Positions 27,645-37,021 of a stretch of DNA of 40,198 bases are shown here, piece by piece (positions within the stretch are counted from its first letter, which is position 1; each line of letters opens with the position of its first letter). This DNA is from Eubacteriales bacterium (GTDB lineage: Bacteria; Bacillota; Clostridia; Christensenellales; Aristaeellaceae). The stretch covers positions 1 to 40,198 of the forward strand of contig JAQVQY010000008.1 in assembly GCA_028701335.1 (NCBI GenBank). Direction: 5' to 3'. Under the pieces are notes generated by a model. It did no database searches. It saw only the letters and a list, made by a program, of their open reading frames with translations, and was not told the origin of the DNA. The translations under genes were made by a program, and so were the position numbers.

Positions 27645-28711
27645 GCATGGATTACAATAACAACAACCAGTACAACTGGAGCCGCCCCCAGCCCCAGCCT
27701 CCCAAAGAGCCCAACCCGGCGGTGGAGTCCCTGAAGAAATTCGCCAAAAAGAACACCCGGTCCCTGGTGATTTTTGTGATTCTGCTGATCGTGGCCCTGG
27801 TGCTGTTTAACGAGTCCTTCTTCATCGTCAACGAGGCCGAGCAGGCGGTGGTCAGCCGCTTTGGCGTGATCAAGTCCATCATCCTGGATGACAAGAATGA
27901 CTTCCATGAAAGGTTTTCTGACCGGCTAGCCGGGGAAATCACCGGAAACGGCGAGGTGGTGATACGCCGGGGCAGCGGCCTTCACATGAAGGTGCCCTTT
28001 ATTGACAAAGTGGAGAAATACCCCTCCCTTCTGTTCAACTACACCTCCAATTCGGAAACAGTCAACACCAGCGAGAAAAAGCAGTACAACATCACCACCT
28101 ACGCCCAGTGGCGCATCGCCGACCCGGCGCTGTTCAGCCTGAAGCTGGGCAATGAGTTAAACGCTGAAAACCAGCTGGACAACCTGATCCACCCCGTCAT
28201 CGTCCAGGCCATCAACCGCCTGCTGGCCGAAGATTTTATCTCCAACAAGGACGCCCTCAACCAGGCGCTCATCACCGGGCGGAATACGGTGAACCGGGAG
28301 ATGGTCATCCGGGGCATTGAGGTAACGGACATCCAGGTGCACCGCACCATCCTCCCCCAGGCCAACGTGGAGACCACCTACGACCGCATGAAGGCTGACC
28401 GGGCCAAGGTGGCCCAGCAGCTCCGCAGCGAAGGGGATGAGCAGTACCGCATGAAGGTGGCCGACGCCGACCTTCAGGCCGCCCGCTTTGAGGCTGACGC
28501 AGTGCGCGCCGCCGGGGAAACCCGCGCAAGGGCTGATGCCGCCGCCATGGTGATCTATAATGAGGCCTATAAGGCCGACCCGGCGTTCTACCGCTTCTGG
28601 CGCTCCCTCCAAGCGCTGAAGGGCAGCTTTGGCAACAACAGCACCCCGGTCCTAAGCCAGGATCACCCGCTGTGGAAGCAGCTGGTGGGTTGGGGCCTGG
28701 GCAGTCAATAA
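27641..28711 (+). CDS. hflC: SPFH/HflC-like protein
   Basis: VNEAEQAVVSRFGVIKSII, GLHMKVPFIDKVEKYPS, DAAAMVIYNEAYKADPAFYRFWRSLQALK. Confidence 0.88.
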   Translation: MSMDYNNNNQYNWSRPQPQPPKEPNPAVESLKKFAKKNTRSLVIFVILLIVALVLFNESFFIVNEAEQAVVSRFGVIKSIILDDKNDFHERFSDRLAGEITGNGEVVIRRGSGLHMKVPFIDKVEKYPSLLFNYTSNSETVNTSEKKQYNITTYAQWRIADPALFSLKLGNELNAENQLDNLIHPVIVQAINRLLAEDFISNKDALNQALITGRNTVNREMVIRGIEVTDIQVHRTILPQANVETTYDRMKADRAKVAQQLRSEGDEQYRMKVADADLQAARFEADAVRAAGETRARADAAAMVIYNEAYKADPAFYRFWRSLQALKGSFGNNSTPVLSQDHPLWKQLVGWGLGSQ

Positions 28712-28827
28712 GGGGAAACATCAAGTGGAGCGCGCAGGATCAGCCCGGCGCGCTCTTTTCTTTGCGCTGGCTGAATATAGCGGGTATGATGAGGTGGTTG
28801 CCAGGAAACGAACGGGAGGGAAACAAG

Positions 28828-30003
28828 GTGCCTTCACATACCATTGTCATCATCGGCAGCTCCATCGCGGGGCTGTCCGCCGCCGAGGCCGCAAGGGAAA
28901 AGGATCCGGATTGCCGGATCATCATCCTGTCGGAGGACAGCCATCTTCCCTATTTCCGCCAGCGCCTGTGTGAGGTGCTGCATAACCGGGAGCAGGCCGG
29001 GAAGCTTTATATACATCCGGAAGACTGGTATCAGGAGCAGGGCTTTGACCTACGCCTGAATGAAAAGGTCACACGCGTCCTGCCGGCAGAAAAAGCAGTA
29101 ATGCTTGGAAGCGGGGAGCGCGTCCCCTATGACAGCCTGATTCTTGCCAGCGGAAGCTATTCCTTCCTGCCGCCCACCAAGGGCTTTGACCTGACCGGCG
29201 TGGAAACGCTGTGGACAATGGAGGACGCGTTAAGGATCGAAAGCCGCATCGGCCGCGCCAAGCGCTCCATCGTCATTGGCGGCGGCGTTCTGGGCCTGGA
29301 GGCGGCCTACGCCCTGCACCAGCGGGGCCTGGAAAGCCGGATTCTGGAGCGCCTGCCCCGGCTGATGATGCGCCAGCTGGATGAGCGCTCGGCCGAGCTC
29401 TTCACCGCCCTGGTGGAGCACGAAGGCACCCATGTGGCCACCCAGGCTTATATCAGGGAAATCATCGCGGATGATGAGGGCCGGGCGGCCGGCATGCGCC
29501 TGGAGGACGGGAGTGAATTCCCAGCGGACCTGATTTTAGTTTCAGCCGGGGTAAGGGCAAACACGGAGTTTCTGTCCGGCACCGGCGTGGAGGTGGACCG
29601 GATGGTCCTGGTTGACCACCAAATGCGCACCAACGTCCCCGGCATTTTTGCCGCTGGGGACTGTGCCATGATGGACCAGCGCTGGTACGGCCTGTGGATG
29701 ATCGCCAGGCAGCAGGGCGCCGTCGCGGACGAAAACGCCGCGGGCGGCAGCAAGGAATATGTGATGCCGGTGCCGCCTTATATGGTAAAGACCATGGGCA
29801 CTCAGATCGCTTCCGCCGGCACCATTGAGGAAGCCAACCTCTCACCTGAAGCGCTGGAGCAGCTGCACCGGGACATCGAGGAGAACAGCGGCCTCTTCCA
29901 GTACGCCAAGCGGCTCTATGTGGGCGATACCTTAAGCGGCTTCATCCTCATGGGGGACACCAAGGCGTTTTCCAGCCTGCACAAACAGCTGGGGAAAGAG
30001 TAA
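28828..30003 (+). CDS. NAD(P)/FAD-dependent pyridine nucleotide-disulfide oxidoreductase (rubredoxin/nitrite reductase-like)
   Basis: IVIIGSSIAGLSAAEAAREKDP, SIVIGGGVLGLEAAYALHQRG, GIFAAGDCAMM; GTG start preceded by GGGAGGGAAACAAG. Confidence 0.82.
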   Translation: MPSHTIVIIGSSIAGLSAAEAAREKDPDCRIIILSEDSHLPYFRQRLCEVLHNREQAGKLYIHPEDWYQEQGFDLRLNEKVTRVLPAEKAVMLGSGERVPYDSLILASGSYSFLPPTKGFDLTGVETLWTMEDALRIESRIGRAKRSIVIGGGVLGLEAAYALHQRGLESRILERLPRLMMRQLDERSAELFTALVEHEGTHVATQAYIREIIADDEGRAAGMRLEDGSEFPADLILVSAGVRANTEFLSGTGVEVDRMVLVDHQMRTNVPGIFAAGDCAMMDQRWYGLWMIARQQGAVADENAAGGSKEYVMPVPPYMVKTMGTQIASAGTIEEANLSPEALEQLHRDIEENSGLFQYAKRLYVGDTLSGFILMGDTKAFSSLHKQLGKE

Positions 30004-30007
30004 ACAA

Positions 30008-30058
30008 AATCCCCTGGCCTGGACTGCTCATCAGCCCGGGCCAGGGGATTGTGTTTTC
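30008..30058 (+). terminator. Intrinsic terminator downstream of the FAD oxidoreductase
   Basis: AATCCCCTGGCC ... GGCCAGGGGATT followed by GTGTTTTCTTTT. Confidence 0.8.
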
Positions 30059-30060
30059 TT

Positions 30061-30780
30061 TTACGCGCTTTGCTCTTCAGGGCCCTTTGCCAGCTGATTG
30101 GGGAGGTCAAGGAAGATCCTGCCGTCTTTGATCTCAATAATGCGGTCGGCCTTCTGGGCAATGCGTCGGTCGTGGGTGATGATGAGGAAAGTGGTTTTGA
30201 ATCGCTCGTTGATGTCCCTGAGGATGTCATAGACCACCTCGGTGGAGTCGGAGTCCAGGTTGCCGGTGGGTTCATCCGCAAGCACGATCCGTGGATTGTT
30301 GATCAGCGCCCGGGCGATGGATGTGCGCTGCTGCTGGCCGCCGGACATCTTGGCGGCATTGTTATTCTGCACCCGCTCAAGGCCCATCAGCCGCATCAGT
30401 TCCCCGGCGCGGCCCATCGCTTCGGCCGTGACACGGCCATCCCGGATGCGGGCGGGCATGAGCACATTCTCAAGCGCCGTGAACTCCGGCAGGAGATAGT
30501 GGAACTGGAACACGAAGCCTATGGTCTCATTGCGCAGGCGTGCCAGGGCGCTCTTTGTCATCCTGGTGGTTTGGGTGCCGTTGATGGCAACACTGCCGCT
30601 GGTTGGCCGGTCCAGGGTGCCGATGATGTTAAGGAGCGTGCTTTTGCCGGAACCCGAGGCGCCAATGATGGATGTGAAGGACTGGTCTTGGATGTCCAGG
30701 TTCACATCGGTCAATACCTGCGTTTTGATTTCGCTGCCGTAAATTTTGTTGATGCCTTTCAGGCTGATGACATTATCCAT
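30061..30780 (-). CDS. ABC transporter ATP-binding protein (MacB/LolD-like)
   Basis: GASGSGKSTLLNIIGTLDRPTSGSV, MSGGQQQRTSIARALINNPRIVLADEPTGNLDSDS. Confidence 0.93.
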   Translation of the reverse strand: MDNVISLKGINKIYGSEIKTQVLTDVNLDIQDQSFTSIIGASGSGKSTLLNIIGTLDRPTSGSVAINGTQTTRMTKSALARLRNETIGFVFQFHYLLPEFTALENVLMPARIRDGRVTAEAMGRAGELMRLMGLERVQNNNAAKMSGGQQQRTSIARALINNPRIVLADEPTGNLDSDSTEVVYDILRDINERFKTTFLIITHDRRIAQKADRIIEIKDGRIFLDLPNQLAKGPEEQSA

Positions 30781-31930
30781 TTTTGATGACCTCCATGGGG
30801 TCCAGCCTGGCCGAGCGTCGGGCAGGGATGAGGGAAGCGAGAGTGGCCGAAGCCACCGCCACCAGCGCCGAGATAATGATGAACTGGGGGTCCACCAGGA
30901 GCGCTATCACCGGCGTGCCGTCAGGGTTCAGGGCAAAGCGGGTAAACGCGTAAGTCAGCCCCAGCCCCAGAGCCACGCCCAGGATGGCGCCCGCGATGCC
31001 CAGCAGGAAGCCTTCCACCAGGAAAATGAGGCTGGCCGCCCCATCCCTGATGCCCATGGCCTTTAAGATGCCCAGCTGCTTGCTCTTTTGCATCACTGAG
31101 ATAGCCAGGACGCTTGCGATAGCCAGCACCACGCTTACAAGCACGAAAACCTGGATCATAAGGCTGGAGACGCTCTGGCCGTTAAGGCCGCTTAAGAGCT
31201 GCTCATTTTGCGCCTTCCAGTTGTCAACCTTCAGGTTCTCCGGCAGGATCCCCCCCATCTTCAAAGCGATTTCATCCGCCAAAAACGGATCCTCCGCCTG
31301 CATCTCAATGGCGGAGGCCACATCCCCATAACCAAAGGCCGCCTGCACCAGGGCAATATCCGCCAGCACCCAGCGGCTGTTGAGCGCCGCGGTTTTCAGG
31401 TCATAAATGCCGGACACGCTCACATCCCGCGTGCTTCCCCGGGGCGTTGCAAGGGTGACGGTGTCCATCTCACTGATACCTGCCTCCTGGGCCAAATTGA
31501 GCCCCAGGACCACCTGGCCTTCCCCTGGCAGAGCGCCGCCTGAGACCAGCGCTTCCGTCAGCCGGTAGATACCATCGGCGTTGCGGGAAGCGAAGCCCCG
31601 AAGCAGGATTGGGTAATCGTCTTGGCCGACCCTCAGGAATCCCGATGCGTCCAGCACCGGAGAAACCAGCTTCACACCAAGGCCCGCTCCCTCAAGGGAA
31701 GCCGCCACGCTTTGGTAATCCTCCACAAAGTCTCCCCGGTCCCTGGCAGTAACAGTCAGCTGGGTGTTGCGGCCAATCGCGCTATCCACCAGCTCCACCT
31801 GCAAGCCGCTGATCAGGGACCCAATGAACACCTGCACTGACACCCCCACCGCGATGCCAATGGCGATGAGGAGGGACTGGCCTTTGGAGGCGGTAAGGAA
31901 GCGCCAGGCAATCTTGAAAGCGGTTTTCAT
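30773..31930 (-). CDS. ABC transporter permease (FtsX/LolC/MacB-like)
   Basis: N-terminal TM plus MacB-PCD-like domain, C-terminal FtsX domain; IPARRSARLDPMEVIKNG terminus. Confidence 0.9.
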   Translation of the reverse strand: MKTAFKIAWRFLTASKGQSLLIAIGIAVGVSVQVFIGSLISGLQVELVDSAIGRNTQLTVTARDRGDFVEDYQSVAASLEGAGLGVKLVSPVLDASGFLRVGQDDYPILLRGFASRNADGIYRLTEALVSGGALPGEGQVVLGLNLAQEAGISEMDTVTLATPRGSTRDVSVSGIYDLKTAALNSRWVLADIALVQAAFGYGDVASAIEMQAEDPFLADEIALKMGGILPENLKVDNWKAQNEQLLSGLNGQSVSSLMIQVFVLVSVVLAIASVLAISVMQKSKQLGILKAMGIRDGAASLIFLVEGFLLGIAGAILGVALGLGLTYAFTRFALNPDGTPVIALLVDPQFIIISALVAVASATLASLIPARRSARLDPMEVIKNG

Positions 31931-32589
31931 TTGGCCACCTCCGCCAGCTTCTTTACATCCACAAAGGTGTTGAGCATACCATCCGCCTGGAAATCCGCGG
32001 CGCTCTTCCCGGTGTGTTTGAGCGCGCTTCCGGCCAGATAAACCTTCAATCCGGGTTTTGCCGCCTTAAGCGCCTGGATGGTCGCGGGCAGCTGCGCCAG
32101 ATTCAGATAATTGGTAACGCTCAGGACCACGATATCAGGCTGGATAGTTCCAGCCGCATGAAGGAGGGTGCCCCTGGGGGTGTTGCAGCCAATGTAAGCC
32201 GTATCGAAGCCCAGGATGCGGAAAAAATCAGCGCCCATCCTGATCCCGATTTCGTGATATTCCTCCTCAGGGCAGGCCAGCATCACACGCCGGCCACTTC
32301 CGGGCTTGCCGGAATGTTCGCGCTGAGAGAGAACATAAGGCCAGCTGGCGCCCATCACCGCCTGAACAATGGCGGACTGGATGTGCTCCTGCCAGATGCG
32401 CGCGTCCTCCTGGGCCCTGGGCACCTCAATGCGGTTAAGGGCGGGCGCCAAAATACCCTCATACAGTTCGGGTACATCGCGCTTCCCTTCGCTAAGAAGA
32501 GAGAGCGCGTACGCGACGGCATTCTCCAGGTCGCGTGCTTCAAGGTGAGCGGTAAACCGGGCAAGGTAATCCTTGACTGTGTCAGCCAT
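31927..32589 (-). CDS. Cobalamin (B12)-binding domain protein
   Basis: VMLACPEEEYHEIGIRMGADFFRILGFDTAYIGCNTP (ExHxxG variant of DxHxxG), helical N-terminal domain with QEH; ATGA overlap with permease gene. Confidence 0.85.
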   Translation of the reverse strand: MADTVKDYLARFTAHLEARDLENAVAYALSLLSEGKRDVPELYEGILAPALNRIEVPRAQEDARIWQEHIQSAIVQAVMGASWPYVLSQREHSGKPGSGRRVMLACPEEEYHEIGIRMGADFFRILGFDTAYIGCNTPRGTLLHAAGTIQPDIVVLSVTNYLNLAQLPATIQALKAAKPGLKVYLAGSALKHTGKSAADFQADGMLNTFVDVKKLAEVAK

Positions 32590-32749
32590 GTGGTTCTCCT
32601 TCTGCTATTCCGGGCTGCGAAATACGGTCTCACGGAAAGGCAAGTGGCTTTATTATATTTATGCCAGGGAAGAAGTCAATGTGATTGTTTGCGTCCAACC
32701 ATCATGTATGGCAAATCCGTGAGAACCGCACGGAAAAATGGGAACAGGA

Positions 32750-33991
32750 TTACGGAACTGGAGAAGCGCTTGCCATAGGCGCAGATGAGTCCATCCGTTT
32801 GGGCAATATACGGGCGCTGGCAATAAAAATCAGGATCGTCAGCACACCGGAAACGGCGAACCACCGGTTCACGCCAATAACATCGGCAAAGGCGCCGGAG
32901 AGTATCAGCCCCATGGGCATCGCGATCAGCTCTATGCTGGAAGTAAGCGAAAGCACCCTTCCCAGGTAATCGTGCGCAATGCGGGTCTGGTAAATGGCTG
33001 TTTGCACGCCGTGATAGAAGGGGCTGGCCATCCCCATGATAAGGGACAGGCCGATAAAAACCGGAAGCCCTGAAGCGGGAAGGAGGCCGGTCATCAACAC
33101 ACAGGCTCCATACGCGCCAATTGAAAGGATAATGGCGTTCACCTGCTTGATTTTGCCGCCTATAACCCCCAATAGGAAGGAGCCCGCCAGCATCCCCAGG
33201 GAGAAAACGACCTCAACGGTTCCGCTTTCCGCGATGCCGCCGCCAAACCAGGTCATCGTAATCAGTGGATACAGCGTGCCAATGGGAAAGTAAATGAACG
33301 CATAGAGGCTGCTGATAACCAGAAGCGCCCACAGGCCCGGCTCCCTTCTTAAAACCCGGAATCCTTCTTTCGCTTCCCGGAGCACCGGCAAGCGGCCGGA
33401 CGGCTTTCCCTTTCCCCTGTCCGGGATTTTCACAAAGGTTAATACCACAACGGCCAGCAGCGCCCCTGCCACATCCAATAGAACAATGACATTCAAATCC
33501 CAAATGGTGAACAGCAGCGCGGCAAGCGCCGGGCTGACAACCAGGGACAGCGACTCGAAACTATGCGCGAAACCGGCATACCGCGTCAGCTGGTCCCTGG
33601 GCACGATCGTGGGCGTGACCGCTTTAAGCGCGGGAGAGTGGAAAGCTGCGCCAATGGAACGGAAGAACAGCACCACAAAAATCAGCCAGATGGGAATTTC
33701 CCCAAATATTCCGATGATAACAAGCACCATGCCAGCCAGCGCAATCCCTGCGTCCGAGAGGATCATGACAGTTTTATGTTTGTAACGGTCGATGTAGACA
33801 CCGATAAACAGGCCCAATACCACCTGGGGGAGGAATCCGATAAGCGTGGCCAGGGAAAGGAGCGCAGCGGATCCGGTTTTTTGCGTGATATACCAGACAA
33901 TCGCGATCTGGAGGACGGAACTGGTCAAAACGGAAACAGCCTGGCCCGACCAGATGGCGATAAAGGTGTGCCGCCAGTTTCGCATTTTCAC
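32750..33991 (-). CDS. MFS transporter, Mef-type macrolide efflux-like
   Basis: NWRHTFIAIWSGQAVSVLTSSVLQIAIVWYITQKTGSAALLSLATLIGFLPQVVLGLFIGVYIDRY closely resembles Mef(A)/(E) N-terminus. Confidence 0.88.
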   Translation of the reverse strand: MKMRNWRHTFIAIWSGQAVSVLTSSVLQIAIVWYITQKTGSAALLSLATLIGFLPQVVLGLFIGVYIDRYKHKTVMILSDAGIALAGMVLVIIGIFGEIPIWLIFVVLFFRSIGAAFHSPALKAVTPTIVPRDQLTRYAGFAHSFESLSLVVSPALAALLFTIWDLNVIVLLDVAGALLAVVVLTFVKIPDRGKGKPSGRLPVLREAKEGFRVLRREPGLWALLVISSLYAFIYFPIGTLYPLITMTWFGGGIAESGTVEVVFSLGMLAGSFLLGVIGGKIKQVNAIILSIGAYGACVLMTGLLPASGLPVFIGLSLIMGMASPFYHGVQTAIYQTRIAHDYLGRVLSLTSSIELIAMPMGLILSGAFADVIGVNRWFAVSGVLTILIFIASARILPKRMDSSAPMASASPVP

Positions 33992-34196
33992 AGCCCCCCT
34001 TCCTTGCTCGCATAGTTGATTTGCATGGATTCAACAGCATAACCTCATATGTTATACCTGAAAAAACCGCTGGTTACAACGCCACGGCCTGTCGGCAAAG
34101 CTCCAACCAAAAGGGCTGGGACTTATTGGGACAGTCCAAAGCCTTTATATGAAAATACTTGGAGGGAGAAAGCAAAACCACCGGAGGATGCTTGCG

Positions 34197-34679
34197 TTAA
34201 AGCAGGCGCACCTCAACGCCCCGTTCTTTGGCGTGGGCGATGGTGTCCTCCGTTCCGCCGGGCGCCCCGTCATACACCGCGATGACCAGCTGGGCATGGT
34301 CCACCATCCACTGGTCCCGCTTCTGGTAGACCCCCGGGCTGTAGGCGGGGCTTACGCTGATCACCTGATTGGCTTTTTCAGCGACATTGGCAAACCGCTT
34401 CTTCCAGGCCGCGCGCCAGCGGCGCTCACAGCCAGGATAGGGAAGCGCCGCGATGAGCTTCAGGCCGGGGTGCCGCTCCTTTAGTTTCAGGACGATTTCC
34501 CCGGCCCAGATGTCCACCCCCTGGGCCATGCCGGTGATGAAGGTGGTGAAGCCATCGGACAACGCCCTCTTGATTTCAGCCTCAAGGAGACGAAGAATCT
34601 CAGACTCTTCCCGCTTCAGCTTCTCCGGCCGGTGGCCGGTGAAACAACAGATGCCGGACCGGGCTTCAGGCTTTTCCAT
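34197..34679 (-). CDS. SLOG family / DUF1273 (YpsA-like) protein
   Basis: CCFTGHRPEKL, FITGMAQGVDIWAGE, DQWMVDHAQLVIAVYDGAPGGTEDTIAHAKERG. Confidence 0.85.
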   Translation of the reverse strand: MEKPEARSGICCFTGHRPEKLKREESEILRLLEAEIKRALSDGFTTFITGMAQGVDIWAGEIVLKLKERHPGLKLIAALPYPGCERRWRAAWKKRFANVAEKANQVISVSPAYSPGVYQKRDQWMVDHAQLVIAVYDGAPGGTEDTIAHAKERGVEVRLL

Positions 34680-34931
34680 CACAGGCTTTTTACCTCCGTA
34701 GTCACTAATACCGGACAACATGTGGCCAGCTTTACAGAAATCTCAATACTATTCTCCGGTTAATGTCAGCCGCTTGTCACGGAGCGCGGCTTCCTGCGGT
34801 GTTGGAAACATCACCAACTGGCCTTCCGGCACCTGCCGGACGAAGGGCGGCGGCCGACGAAAAATGGCCGCCGATGATGCTCCAGCGGTCTCCGGGCAGA
34901 GAGAGGAGCTCTGTCATGCCCCTGACCGCTG

Positions 34932-35333
34932 TCATGTTCGTGGGTTTCGCCAGCCATACGCGTCTTCGGAAGCGCGGACCACCAGCGGCTGGGGCGTGGG
35001 CTCCTCCAACTCCCTGATTACACGGCAATCGAACTGCACACTGGGACGGGCCAGGCGGTAAACAAGCGTGTCCCTCGCGGGCAAACCCATGTCTTTGGGC
35101 GCAACTACCCATATGGGTGCTGTGCTTTTCGTGCGGTTTGTGCTGTGCTTGACCGCCTTTTGTCCCCCGGTCCGCCTGATTGGAACAAAAGACGGCTGTT
35201 TTACATCCTTCATTTCCCCTGCGGATACGATGGCCTTGTGCAGGTCCAAAAGCATCGCGTCCCGGCTGATGCGGATATGCCGGAGATACCATCTCCCTGC
35301 GCCGCGGAAATGGCATATGAGCTCATTTGGCAT
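34932..35333 (-). CDS. Hypothetical protein (possible decayed/short ORF)
   Basis: MPNELICHFRGAGRWYLRHIRISRDAMLLDLHKAI...; no clear RBS. Confidence 0.35.
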   Translation of the reverse strand: MPNELICHFRGAGRWYLRHIRISRDAMLLDLHKAIVSAGEMKDVKQPSFVPIRRTGGQKAVKHSTNRTKSTAPIWVVAPKDMGLPARDTLVYRLARPSVQFDCRVIRELEEPTPQPLVVRASEDAYGWRNPRT

Positions 35334-35416
35334 CCTCCCCTGTAAGTTGACGTGGAATCCTTATTCCGGGGGCTTGTGACAGCCTATCACGCGTGGAATA
35401 AATCCGCCAATACCGC

Positions 35417-35445
35417 TTGACAAACTATATTGTGCGTCATATAGT
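35417..35445 (+). promoter_or_regulatory. Sigma-A promoter of the PadR operon with overlapping palindromic operator
   Basis: TTGACA-N17-TATAGT; ACTATAT-tgtgcgtc-ATATAGT inverted repeat covers the spacer and -10. Confidence 0.8.
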
Positions 35446-35467
35446 ATTGCCCAAAGGAGGTGATGGC

Positions 35468-35824
35468 ATGGACCCGCAGCTCAAACGGGGGCTGACCGAT
35501 GCCTGCGTGCTGGCGCTCTTAAGCCGGAGCGACTCCTATGGCTACAAGCTGGTGAAGGACGCGGCGGAACTAATGCCGCTCTCGGACTCCACCCTCTACC
35601 CGGTGCTGCGCCGGCTGGAGGAGGCCGGAGCGCTCGCCGTTTACAGCCAGGAGCACGCCGGGAGGCTGAGACGATATTACCGTATCACACCCCAGGGCCG
35701 CGCCCAGCTTGCCAGCTTCGCCCGGGAATGGGAGTCCCTGGGCAAGGTGTACGCCTTTATCCGGCAGATGGAAGAGGAAAACAGAAACCACCTAAACAAG
35801 GAGGCGGAACCCTATGAAACGTGA
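35468..35824 (+). CDS. PadR family transcriptional regulator
   Basis: LSRSDSYGYKLVKDA, LSDSTLYPVLRRLEEAGAL, GRLRRYYRITPQGRAQL; RBS AAAGGAGGTGATGGC. Confidence 0.93.
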   Translation: MDPQLKRGLTDACVLALLSRSDSYGYKLVKDAAELMPLSDSTLYPVLRRLEEAGALAVYSQEHAGRLRRYYRITPQGRAQLASFAREWESLGKVYAFIRQMEEENRNHLNKEAEPYET

Positions 35825-36812
35825 GGAATACCTGAAAGATTTGAAGCTGAAACTGGAGCAGGATGACTTCGCTCAGGTGGAGGAGGCCATCACCTACTTT
35901 AACGACCTCCTGGAAGACCGTATGGCGGATGAAGGCATGGACGAGGACGCCGCCGTGGCCTCCATGGAACCGGTAGACAAGGTGGCAGCCCAATTGCGGG
36001 AAGGCCCGGAAAAAGGTCAGGCAGGCGCGGAGGCTGAATCCATCAGGCCCGGCGTACGCGAAATCACCGCCCGGGCGGATCAGGTCCGGAGCGTTTATGT
36101 GCGGGACCGAAACATGCGCCTTACCGTCATTGGGGAAGAACGGGAGGACATCCTGATACGCCACCCGGAGAGCGAAAAAGTACGCTACCAGTTCAGCCTT
36201 CAGGACGGCACCCTCTCCCTCATCCGGGAGCAGCTGCCCCTCACCTGGCAGCTGTTCACGCTGGACGGCCTTTCCCGGGAGATGTGGGAAGTTACCCTGC
36301 GCGTGCCCCGGGAGATGGCTGCGGGAATGGACCTGCGCACCTCAAACGCCAAACTCACCTTGGAAAACTTCAGCTGCTGGGGAGGCATTACAGCGGCCGC
36401 CAGCAACGCGGCGCTGAGCCTTGCCAATACACATGCCAAAAGCATGGCGCTGAAAACCAGCAACGGCACCCTGGCGCTAAGCGGTGTGTCCGCCCAGCTG
36501 GAAATAAAAGCCGCCACCAGCAACGCCCGGCTCCAGGCCAAGGGCGCCTCATCCCCCATCCTGAACCTCAAGACCAGCAACGCCTCCATTGCGGTGGAGG
36601 CAATCAAGAGCAATGACATCACCCTCACCACCTCCAACGGCGCCATCAAAGGCGAGCTTCCAGGCCAAATGGCGGACTGGTCCATTACATCCCGCACCAG
36701 CAACGGCAAAAACTCCCTGCCTCCCCTGACCACAGGCGGCGGCAAGCGCCTGTCCGCCCACACCAGCAACGCCGGCATCTCGCTTGGGTTCACGGGTGGC
36801 GCGGCGGAGTAG
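35814..36812 (+). CDS. DUF1700 + DUF4097 (putative adhesin beta-solenoid) protein
   Basis: N-terminal EEYLKDLKLKLEQDDFAQVEEAITYFNDLLEDRM; C-terminal repeats around xSN[AG]; overlaps padR by 11 nt. Confidence 0.82.
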   Translation: MKREEYLKDLKLKLEQDDFAQVEEAITYFNDLLEDRMADEGMDEDAAVASMEPVDKVAAQLREGPEKGQAGAEAESIRPGVREITARADQVRSVYVRDRNMRLTVIGEEREDILIRHPESEKVRYQFSLQDGTLSLIREQLPLTWQLFTLDGLSREMWEVTLRVPREMAAGMDLRTSNAKLTLENFSCWGGITAAASNAALSLANTHAKSMALKTSNGTLALSGVSAQLEIKAATSNARLQAKGASSPILNLKTSNASIAVEAIKSNDITLTTSNGAIKGELPGQMADWSITSRTSNGKNSLPPLTTGGGKRLSAHTSNAGISLGFTGGAAE

Positions 36813-36850
36813 CCTGCTGCCAGCCCTGCCCATGTTCCCAATCGTTTTCA

Positions 36851-36880
36851 TTGACAAAGCCGATGTTTTACGCCTATAAT
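36851..36880 (+). promoter_or_regulatory. Promoter of tRNA-Leu (TTGACA-N18-TATAAT)
   Basis: Direct reading; 16 nt upstream of the mature tRNA. Confidence 0.75.
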
Positions 36881-36896
36881 ACGCCACACCATCCAT

Positions 36897-36982
36897 GCCG
36901 GTGTGGTGGAATGGCAGACGCGACGGACTCAAAATCCGTTGGTAGCGATACCGTGTCGGTTCAAGTCCGACCACCGGCACCA
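36897..36982 (+). tRNA. tRNA-Leu (anticodon CAA), CCA encoded
   Basis: GCCGGTG/CACCGGC acceptor, anticodon stem-loop ACGGA-CTCAAAA-TCCGT, long variable arm, GGTTCAAGTCC T-arm, ACCA end. Confidence 0.95.
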
Positions 36983-36985
36983 CGT

Positions 36986-37021
36986 CATCGCGGACTTCGC
37001 TTAGTTCGCGATGGCTTTTTC
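36986..37021 (+). terminator. Terminator of tRNA-Leu
   Basis: CATCGCG...CGCGATG stem with inner pairing, followed by CTTTTT. Confidence 0.75.

Noticed and set aside
32750-33991. Calling the MFS a resistance gene (mef)
   Set aside because: Strong family resemblance only; resistance needs phylogeny and MIC data.
34777-35316. Alternative 179-aa minus-strand ORF overlapping 34932-35333
   Set aside because: Different frame, no RBS or recognisable domain; region may be decayed.
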